Assembly: GCA_036262835.1 (NCBI GenBank)
Contig: DATAID010000038.1
Location: 1 to 45,454 of the forward strand
Length of the DNA: 45,454 nt
DNA from: RBG-16-66-20 sp036262835
Lineage (GTDB): Bacteria > Pseudomonadota > Gammaproteobacteria > Burkholderiales > SG8-39
Direction of reading: 5' to 3'
Made by a program: the position numbers and the translations under genes. Positions 38,057 to 44,468 of this stretch are shown in pieces; the stretch's first letter is position 1; each line of letters starts with the position of its first letter. The notes under the pieces were generated by a model, which was not told where the DNA came from, ran no database searches, and was given only the letters and a program-made list of their open reading frames with translations.

Positions 38057-39281
38057 TGCGCACCTCCCCGGCTTGGTTGACCGCCCACGGCTGGATCGCG
38101 TTGTGGTGCTGCACGAAGCCGACGATCGCGCGCGTCTTCTGCAGGTCCGCGACGCTCGGCTGCACGTAGCCGTTGTTGTCCACGGCGCGGCTCATCAGCA
38201 TCGCCGGCCCTCCGTCCCAGTTCCAGCCGATCTTGAAGCGCGTGAGGCTCTTGTCCATGATCGGCTCCTCGACCACCGCTTCGCGCCAGTTCCTGCCGCC
38301 GTCGGTGGACACGTCGACCGCGCGGATCTTGCCCGTGCCCGACCACGCAAGCCCGGTGATCTCGTAGAAGCCCGGGCCTTTCAGCTTCTGCCCGCCCGAG
38401 GGCGAGGTGATCACCGATTTGGTTTCCATCACCATGCTGAACTGCCGCCACTTTCCATTGGGCATCGGATCGGTATAGCGCGCCGTCTCGCTGCGGAAGT
38501 GCCAGGGCTGCTCGCCGACCTTGATCCGGCGCAGCCACTTCACGCTGATGTTGCCTTCCCAGCCGGGCAGGAGCGCCCGCACCGGATAGCCGTTCTCGGG
38601 CCTGAGCGCCTCGCCGTTCATCGCGTACACGACGAGCGCGTCATCGAGCATCTTCTCCATCGGCACCGAGCGCGTGTGCGCGGAAGCATCGGCGCCTTCG
38701 AGCAGCGCCCAGGTGCCTTTCGGATCGACGCCCGCCTCCTCCAGCAGCGTCGACATCGGCACGCCGGTCCAGAGCGCGCCCGAGAGCAGACCGTGCGTCT
38801 GCTGCACGGTCGTCGAGGCGGGCTTCAGCCAGTCGGTGAGGCCGTTGCCGGAGCATTCGAGAAAGTAGAAGCGCGACACCGACGGATACCGGTGCAGGTC
38901 GTCCATCGTGAAGACGAGCGGCTGCTTGACCATGCCGTGGATCGCGAGGCGGTGCGTGGCCGGGTCGATGTCCGGCGTGCCCGCGTGATGGCGCTCGTAG
39001 ACGAGGCCGTTCGGCGTGATGATGCCGGGCTGGTGCTGGAGCGGCGTCATGCTCCAGTCGGAAAGATTCTGGCGGTTCTTGAACACGTCGGTGCGCCGGC
39101 GCTTGACGTGCGCCTCGAACTTCGAGGGCATGCCGTAGGCCGTTTCCTCCATGCCGTGTCCCGGCTGGCGGTTGGTTTGCGGCACCGCGAGCGGCGCGGC
39201 TTGCGCGGCGCCGGCGGCGGCGAGTGTTCCCGTGGTTAGCGCTGCGGACTTGCGAAGAAATTCCCTGCGGCTGTTCGCCAT
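38037..39281 (-). CDS. soxC: SoxC-like molybdopterin sulfite/sulfane dehydrogenase
   Basis: A 414-residue sulfite-oxidase-family protein with a Tat signal (SRREFLRKSAALTTG). The molybdenum-ligating Cys143 lies in FLECSGNG. Other SoxC hallmarks are RHHAGTPDIDPATHRLAIHG, THGLLSGALWTGVPMSTLL and LLPGWEGNISVKWLRRIK. SoxC with SoxD oxidises sulfane sulfur in the Sox complex, and close relatives oxidise sulfite. No soxXYZAB genes are in the window, so sulfite from a desulfonation step is a reasonable substrate here. It is divergent from oxygenase alpha 2 over 232 bases. Confidence 0.9.
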   Translation of the reverse strand: MANSRREFLRKSAALTTGTLAAAGAAQAAPLAVPQTNRQPGHGMEETAYGMPSKFEAHVKRRRTDVFKNRQNLSDWSMTPLQHQPGIITPNGLVYERHHAGTPDIDPATHRLAIHGMVKQPLVFTMDDLHRYPSVSRFYFLECSGNGLTDWLKPASTTVQQTHGLLSGALWTGVPMSTLLEEAGVDPKGTWALLEGADASAHTRSVPMEKMLDDALVVYAMNGEALRPENGYPVRALLPGWEGNISVKWLRRIKVGEQPWHFRSETARYTDPMPNGKWRQFSMVMETKSVITSPSGGQKLKGPGFYEITGLAWSGTGKIRAVDVSTDGGRNWREAVVEEPIMDKSLTRFKIGWNWDGGPAMLMSRAVDNNGYVQPSVADLQKTRAIVGFVQHHNAIQPWAVNQAGEVRNAISQA

Positions 39282-39396
39282 TCAGTCCTCCCTCCCCAGT
39301 GAGGCTCGCTCAGTATGCCTTCGGGAAATCCTTACACGCAAGCGCATCGCACCGCGTCCGGGCAACCGTTTCCATTTGCCCTCATGGCCCGAACCG

Positions 39397-39411
39397 GTTT
39401 CAAGCGGAAAC
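39397..39411. promoter_or_regulatory. GTTTC-N5-GAAAC box between soxC and oxygenase alpha 2
   Basis: The palindrome GTTTC-AAGCG-GAAAC lies in the 232-bp divergent intergenic region (39282-39513). It is centred 110 bases from the alpha-2 start and 123 bases from the soxC start. It could serve both directions. An extra GTTTC half-site is at 39368-39372. Confidence 0.55.
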
Positions 39412-39513
39412 GCCGCCACACACAATATGGAAGCCAACGGTCTGATCTGGATCAAAAACCGCCGACGCCGTGCCGCTACTGTTTTTCGCAGACCCCAACC
39501 CGGAGGAACTGCG

Positions 39514-40734
39514 ATGTCGCGAAACACCAGCCAGTGGCGAGCCAAGCCGGATCTTCCCCCGACGCATTACGCCGACCCGGGGATCTACAGCGACCCCGCG
39601 CTCTTTGCCGAGGAGAAGGAAAAGATTTTCAAGAAGGTATGGTGGCTTGCGGCCCACGAAAGCGAGCTCCCCAATACGGGCGATTTCCGCACCTACCAGC
39701 ACCCCGGGGACGCGCGGCTGGTCATGGTCCGCGGCGACGACCGGAAAATCCGGACCTTCTACAACGTCTGCCCGCACCGCGGGAACCTGCTCGTCTACAC
39801 GCCCACCGGCAACGCCAAGCGGATGACCTGCATCTTCCACCAGTGGTCCTTCAGCCTCGCCGGCGATTGCGTGAGCATCCCGCGCGGCAAGGAGGGCTAC
39901 CAGGATCGCCTGTGCGAGAGCGACGTCGCCCTGAAGGAAGTGCGCACCGAAATCGGCTACGGCGGCTTCGTCTGGGTCAACCTCGACGACAACGCGCCGT
40001 CGCTCGCCTCCGAGATCGGCGCCGCGCTCGATTGCATGCTGCCGGAGCTCGAGGCCGAGCCGATGGAGACGCTCTGGTACTACCAGGCGCGGCTGAAGAC
40101 CAACTACAAGCTCATTCACGACACGAACAGCGAGTTCTATCACGACTATCTGCACATCTATAACCGGCTGACCGGCATGCTCAACCCGGCGACCGGCTAC
40201 TTCAGCCGCAAATGCGTGGGCTTTCCCGGCGGCCACGTGTCGGTGGGATCGATGAACGTCGACTATGCCGCCTACAAGTCGAGCGGGCGCGCCACTCTCG
40301 GCTGGCCGAAGCTGCCCGACAACGGCTGGAAGCTCGTGGATCTTTTCCCGTGCATCACCTTCAACCTGCGCACCTCGGTCCTTCGCATCGACAGCTATAT
40401 CCCGCTCGCCGCGGACGACGTGCTTTACGAGTTCCGCGTGCTCGGCCTGAAGAGCGACACGCCCGAAATGCGCCGCCAGCGCGAGAAGGACTCGGCGGTG
40501 ATCTGGGGTCCCTTCGGACGCAACCTGCACGAGGACCTGCTCGCCTCCTCCGGGCAGGGAATCGCCATGGCGCAAGGCAGCGAGCCGATGCATGTCCTCC
40601 AGGCGCGCGAGGAGAAGGCGACGATCCACGACGAGATCGGCATGCGCCATTACCTCGCCGAATGGAGCCGGCGAATGGGCCGCAGCTCCGCCGATCCGTA
40701 CGCCACCGAGCGCGTCGCCGCCCGCGCCGCCTGA
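39514..40734 (+). CDS. Rieske non-heme iron oxygenase alpha subunit, copy 2
   Basis: A 406-residue paralogue of the alpha subunit at 36015-37250. The Rieske ligands are at the same positions (Cys86, His88, Cys106, His109) and the same altered iron-site motif NSEFYHDYLH is present, again with Glu in place of the bridging Asp. The order of conserved blocks is identical, but it has no reductase or ferredoxin gene of its own and presumably uses those of the other operon. The start has CGGAGGAA upstream. The different substrate-pocket sequence suggests a related second substrate or a later pathway step. Confidence 0.9.
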   Translation: MSRNTSQWRAKPDLPPTHYADPGIYSDPALFAEEKEKIFKKVWWLAAHESELPNTGDFRTYQHPGDARLVMVRGDDRKIRTFYNVCPHRGNLLVYTPTGNAKRMTCIFHQWSFSLAGDCVSIPRGKEGYQDRLCESDVALKEVRTEIGYGGFVWVNLDDNAPSLASEIGAALDCMLPELEAEPMETLWYYQARLKTNYKLIHDTNSEFYHDYLHIYNRLTGMLNPATGYFSRKCVGFPGGHVSVGSMNVDYAAYKSSGRATLGWPKLPDNGWKLVDLFPCITFNLRTSVLRIDSYIPLAADDVLYEFRVLGLKSDTPEMRRQREKDSAVIWGPFGRNLHEDLLASSGQGIAMAQGSEPMHVLQAREEKATIHDEIGMRHYLAEWSRRMGRSSADPYATERVAARAA

Positions 40735-40745
40735 AAGGAGACGCC

Positions 40746-41201
40746 ATGAGCAAGCGCAACGACATCGAAGAGCTGATTTACGAAACCTGCGACCGCCTCG
40801 ACGACAAGGACTTCGCGGGGTTCCTCGGCCTGTGCGACGCCGGCTTCACCTACAAGGTGAGCGCCTATGCGCCCGAGATCCGGCGCGAGATGACCTGGCT
40901 CGATCGCGACCGCAAGGAGCTCGAGGAGTTCTTCCGCATGCTGCCCCGGCACAACACCGACCCGAATCCGCTCACGCGGCACGCGCAGGTGACGCGAGTG
41001 AGAATGGACGGCGAGCGCGCCGAGGTCACCTCCAGGTTCCAGGTCTTCCGCACGCAGCTCGACGGCGGCGCGACCGAGCTCTTCGCAGTGGGGCGCTATG
41101 TGGACGCGGTCGACTGCGCAGGCGACGCCCCTCGCCTCCTTTCACGCCATGTGCGTCTCGACACACGGGACCTGCACTGGGGAACCCACCTCCCGCTCTA
41201 G
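40746..41201 (+). CDS. Rieske oxygenase beta subunit, copy 2
   Basis: A 151-residue SnoaL-like beta subunit matching copy 1 over its whole length (NDIEELIYETCDRLDDKDF, LPRHNTDPNPLTRHAQVTRV, VFRTQLDGGATELFAVGRY). It starts 11 bases after the alpha-2 stop behind AAGGAGA, so the two are co-translated. The stop shares CTAG (41198-41201) with the stop of the convergent gene. Confidence 0.9.
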   Translation: MSKRNDIEELIYETCDRLDDKDFAGFLGLCDAGFTYKVSAYAPEIRREMTWLDRDRKELEEFFRMLPRHNTDPNPLTRHAQVTRVRMDGERAEVTSRFQVFRTQLDGGATELFAVGRYVDAVDCAGDAPRLLSRHVRLDTRDLHWGTHLPL

Positions 41202-41752
41202 CTGCAGGAGGGCGCGATGTCGGGCGGCGGCATGACGATCCGCCCGGCGGAATCGCGCTCCATCTTCGCGCACGTGTCCCGGTAGCTCGCCGGCAGGTGC
41301 GGGGCGAGCTCGGGCAGGCACGCGAGCTCGAGCGCGGGCAGGTATTCGCAGCGCAGATGCTCGACGACGCCCGAGCCGTAGCGGGTGAAATCCGGCCCGA
41401 CGAAGAAGTCCTTCTGCTCCAGGCCGATCCACGCTTCCTGCACCCCGGTGCTGCCGCCGAGGAGCGATTCGCTCTTGAACGGCTCGCCGAAGGCGATGCG
41501 CAGGCGCGAGCCGCCCTCGCTAAGCGCCTTCCAGCGCTTGTCCACCGTGAGCGCGGAAGCGCCGAAATTGTCCGGATGCTGGCGCGTGTTCGGGCCGCAA
41601 CGCGCGAGCGTCTCGCGCGCAAAACCGACGATCTTCGCGCGCAGCGGCGCCGGTAGCTGGATTTCCTTGCCGCCGAGGCGCAGGGAGACCTCGTCCGCGC
41701 CCTGGGCCGACAGGGAAAGACAAACGAGCCCGGCGAAGAAAGCCCTCAGCAC
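41198..41752 (-). CDS. secreted hypothetical protein
   Basis: A 184-residue protein with a signal peptide (MLRAFFAGLVCLSLSAQG, cut near ADEVSLR). The mature part contains RLGGKEIQLPAPLRAKIVGF, FGEPFKSESLLGGSTGVQEAW and a cysteine-bearing C-terminal half (LRCEYLPALELACLPEL, DTCAKME, APSCS) with enough Cys for periplasmic disulfides. No domain is recognised. It lies directly downstream of the TSUP/membrane gene pair on the same strand and may belong with them. Confidence 0.6.
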   Translation of the reverse strand: MLRAFFAGLVCLSLSAQGADEVSLRLGGKEIQLPAPLRAKIVGFARETLARCGPNTRQHPDNFGASALTVDKRWKALSEGGSRLRIAFGEPFKSESLLGGSTGVQEAWIGLEQKDFFVGPDFTRYGSGVVEHLRCEYLPALELACLPELAPHLPASYRDTCAKMERDSAGRIVMPPPDIAPSCS

Positions 41753-41767
41753 GCGAGGAGAATACTC

Positions 41768-42169
41768 CTAGTGCCCGCCCGCGAGCAGGCCCGAGGCGGC
41801 GGCGAGCAGGACGAGGATCTGCAGGACCGCGAGGGCGACGTGCACGCGCTCGCCCCTGCGCGCGAAAACCGGAATCACGCGCGCGTAGCAGACCGCGCTC
41901 ACGAGGCCCAGGGTCGCCACGCCGAGCAGCATCACGTAGTCGCCCTTGTCCAGGTGCCGGGTCCACTCCCAGCCGGTCGGCGCACCGGTCGCCGCGGCGA
42001 AGTGGTGCGCCGGCAGATGCCAGAGGTCCGGCAGCTTGGCGTGCGGCACGAGCGGATCGATGAGCTCGAAAGCGTACACGCCGAAGGCGATGGCCAGCCC
42101 CACCAGGCCCGCCCTGGTGCCGCGCTCGAGCCAGCGCGCGTAGATTCCCTGCTCTTCGAGTGTCGTCAT
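41768..42169 (-). CDS. small membrane protein coupled to TauE/SafE exporter 2
   Basis: A 133-residue protein with three hydrophobic segments (AGLVGLAIAFGVYAFELI, YVMLLGVATLGLVSAVCYA and LAVLQILVLLAAASGLLAG) and a His-containing loop (KLPDLWHLPAHHFAAATG). It starts with ATG overlapping the exporter stop (ATGA). TSUP genes are often followed by small DUF1634-like membrane partners; I suspect, but cannot confirm, that family. Confidence 0.55.
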   Translation of the reverse strand: MTTLEEQGIYARWLERGTRAGLVGLAIAFGVYAFELIDPLVPHAKLPDLWHLPAHHFAAATGAPTGWEWTRHLDKGDYVMLLGVATLGLVSAVCYARVIPVFARRGERVHVALAVLQILVLLAAASGLLAGGH

Positions 42170-43041
42170 GTCCAGATTCCCAGGCCTTTCAGGATCGCAC
42201 GCACCGAAGCGATGAGCAGCAGCGTGATCACGACCCGGCGCACGATCGCCGTCGGCGCGATGCGCAGGAGCCGAGCGCCGATTTTTGCGCCGAGCATGAC
42301 CCCCACGATCGAGGGCACGACGAGCATCGGCAGCACCGCGCCGCGGTGGACGTAGATCCAGGCGGCGGAGGTGTCGACGACCGACAAAAGCAGTCCGGAG
42401 GTTCCGACCGAGAGCTTGAGCGGCACGCCAAGGAGCAGATTCAAGACCGGCACGTTCGCCCAGCCGGCGCCCAGGCCGAACATGCCGGCGATCACGCCGA
42501 TGCCGGCAAAGGCCACCAGGCCCGCGGGCACGCGCCGCACCTGCCAGTCGATGTCGCGGCCCTCCGCAGGATCGTGGTAACTCCCCTGCATGCCGAGCGC
42601 GACGGCAAAGCGGTCGGGTTGGCCCACCTTGCCTTCGGCGGGCGTGGTGGATTTCCACATGAGCACGACGATGGCGAGGATCGTCAGCCCCAGGGCGAGC
42701 TGCACGACCTCGGCGGGCAGCGCGAGCCCGAGGAGCGCGCCCGCCACCGAGGTGACCGAGCCGACGAGCGCGAAGGGCATGGCGAGCCGCAGGCTCGCAA
42801 AGCCGCCGCGCATGAGCGCCGGCGCCGCCGACAGCGCCCCCGAGAGCGCGAGCAGCAGTCCCGCGCCGCGCACGAAATCGAGGTGAAACGGGAAGAAACC
42901 GCCCACAATCGGCACGAACAGCACGCCGCCGCCCACGCCCGCGAGCACCGCCACGATGCCGAGCGCAAAAGAAACGACGAACAAGGCGATCGGCCAGACC
43001 CACCAGGCTGTTGCGCCGCTCCCCGCGATCTCTCCGAGCAT
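42166..43041 (-). CDS. TauE/SafE (TSUP) family membrane exporter, copy 2
   Basis: A 291-residue protein with about eight membrane segments and both TSUP repeats: GIVAVLAGVGGGVLFVPIVG and GVIAGMFGLGAGWANVPVLN. A cytoplasmic loop (EGKVGQPDRFAVALGMQGSY) separates the halves. Members of this class export sulfite or other sulfur anions. It is divergent from aprM, consistent with balancing cytoplasmic sulfite that AprAB consumes or produces. It is more canonical than copy 1 at 25706. Confidence 0.87.
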   Translation of the reverse strand: MLGEIAGSGATAWWVWPIALFVVSFALGIVAVLAGVGGGVLFVPIVGGFFPFHLDFVRGAGLLLALSGALSAAPALMRGGFASLRLAMPFALVGSVTSVAGALLGLALPAEVVQLALGLTILAIVVLMWKSTTPAEGKVGQPDRFAVALGMQGSYHDPAEGRDIDWQVRRVPAGLVAFAGIGVIAGMFGLGAGWANVPVLNLLLGVPLKLSVGTSGLLLSVVDTSAAWIYVHRGAVLPMLVVPSIVGVMLGAKIGARLLRIAPTAIVRRVVITLLLIASVRAILKGLGIWT

Positions 43042-43162
43042 CGCGCCGGATTCTAGAGTGTCGCGGTCAAGTCTCTGAATTTGCGGCTTCTATAGCGGCA
43101 TAGTCCTTTTTTTCCAAGGATTTGCCCTGCCCTCCCGTAAAATTCCCGCCAGGGGAGGACCG
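43042..43162. promoter_or_regulatory. divergent intergenic region between TSUP 2 and aprM
   Basis: It contains a T-run (43107-43113), TAAAAT at 43138-43143 as a possible -10 for aprM, and the ribosome-binding site AGGGGAGGA before ATG 43163. No convincing -35 and no GTTTC-N5-GAAAC box is seen. Confidence 0.35.
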
Positions 43163-43969
43163 ATGTTCGCAATCAATCCTTTTGCCGCAATTTCCGCGTC
43201 GATACCGCCGGCCGCCATGCAGGGGTTCGTGCTCGTCATGGTCGCCCTCGTCGTCGTCGGGACGCTCTTCGACATCATCCACAAGGGCAGCGCCAAGTAC
43301 TTCTTCGACAACATGGGCAAGTCGAAGGCCAAGGGCTCGGCCGACGTCAACGTCGTCGGCATCGCCGTGCAGACCGCCGTGGTCGACGTTCTCGCCTCGG
43401 GCGAATTCTGCAACACGCGCCGGCGCATCGCGCACCTGCTCACCATGTACGGATTCATCTTCTACGTGGTCAGCACCGTGGTGCTCGTCTTCAGCCATCC
43501 CACCTCCAGCGCGGCGGGCTTCTGGCCGCAGCTCTGGTGGATCGGCGGCGCGATGGTGCTCGTGGGCGGCTACTGGTTCTGGTTTTTCATCCGCGTGGAC
43601 GTCGCCGCCGAGGGCGGCGCGGCGTTGCGCGTCATGCACGCCGACCTCTTCGTCCTTTCGCTGATCGCGAGCGTGACGCTCGGGTTGCTGTGGGCCTGGC
43701 TCGGCGGCTTCATTCTCTTCGCCCTGTACATCGTCGCCACCGCCATCCTGTTCGGCGGCGTGCCCTGGTCGAAATTCGCGCACATGTTCTTCAAGCCCGC
43801 CGCGGCATTCGAGAAGCGGGTGTCGGAGGCGAACGGCACGCACCAGAACCTGCCGACGCTGACGCGCGACGATCCGAAGCAGCGCGAGCGGCACTCGATG
43901 GAGCTGCTGAAAGACGCCCCGATGGACATGGGGCTCGGCATCAAGCGCGAACCTCCGCGCCACTACTAG
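43163..43969 (+). CDS. aprM: AprM-like membrane anchor of APS reductase
   Basis: A 268-residue membrane protein with about five helices (QGFVLVMVALVVVGTLFDII, HLLTMYGFIFYVVSTVVLVF, MVLVGGYWFWFFI, LFVLSLIASVTLGLLWAWL, ILFALYIVATAILFGG) and a charged C-terminal tail. Its place immediately before aprB and aprA defines the aprMBA arrangement known from sulfur-oxidising proteobacteria, where AprM is thought to link the enzyme to the membrane electron chain in place of the QmoABC complex. The tail (HQNLPTLTRDDPKQRER) may contact AprAB in the cytoplasm. Confidence 0.85.
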   Translation: MFAINPFAAISASIPPAAMQGFVLVMVALVVVGTLFDIIHKGSAKYFFDNMGKSKAKGSADVNVVGIAVQTAVVDVLASGEFCNTRRRIAHLLTMYGFIFYVVSTVVLVFSHPTSSAAGFWPQLWWIGGAMVLVGGYWFWFFIRVDVAAEGGAALRVMHADLFVLSLIASVTLGLLWAWLGGFILFALYIVATAILFGGVPWSKFAHMFFKPAAAFEKRVSEANGTHQNLPTLTRDDPKQRERHSMELLKDAPMDMGLGIKREPPRHY

Positions 43970-43988
43970 AAACCACGGGAGCGAGCTC

Positions 43989-44468
43989 ATGCCTACCTTC
44001 GTCTACATGACGAGATGCGACGGGTGCGGACATTGCGTCGACATCTGCCCCTCCGACATCATGCACATCGACAAGACGTATCGGCGCGCCTACAACATCG
44101 AGCCGAACATGTGCTGGGAGTGCTACTCCTGTGTGAAAGCATGCCCGCAGAACGCGATCGACATGCGCGGCTACGCCGACTTCGCGCCGCTCGGCCACAG
44201 CGTCCGGGTCCAGCGCGACGAGAAGAAAGGCACGATCGCCTGGAAGATCAAGTTCAGGAACGGCACGGAAAAGAATTTCCTCTCGCCCATCACCACCAAG
44301 CCCTGGGGGCAGTACATCCCGAAGCTCGCCGAGGTTCCCCCGCCGAGCAAGGAGATGCGCGACAGCCAGCTGCTCTACAACGAGCCGAAGTGGATCCGCA
44401 TGGATGACGGCGGCCTGCACACGCTGGAAGCCGCGGGCCTGAAGCTCAAGAAAGGCGTGTACTACTGA
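43989..44468 (+). CDS. aprB: adenylylsulfate (APS) reductase beta subunit
   Basis: A 159-residue iron-sulfur protein with two [4Fe-4S] cluster motifs: Cys10, Cys13, Cys16, Cys20 (CDGCGHCVDICP) and Cys42, Cys45, Cys48, Cys52 (CWECYSCVKACP). The C-terminal tail (KWIRMDDGGLHTLEAAGL) wraps around AprA in known structures. It carries electrons between the AprA flavin and the membrane partner. In a sulfur oxidiser the enzyme makes APS from sulfite and AMP. Its stop overlaps the aprA start by one base. Confidence 0.96.
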   Translation: MPTFVYMTRCDGCGHCVDICPSDIMHIDKTYRRAYNIEPNMCWECYSCVKACPQNAIDMRGYADFAPLGHSVRVQRDEKKGTIAWKIKFRNGTEKNFLSPITTKPWGQYIPKLAEVPPPSKEMRDSQLLYNEPKWIRMDDGGLHTLEAAGLKLKKGVYY

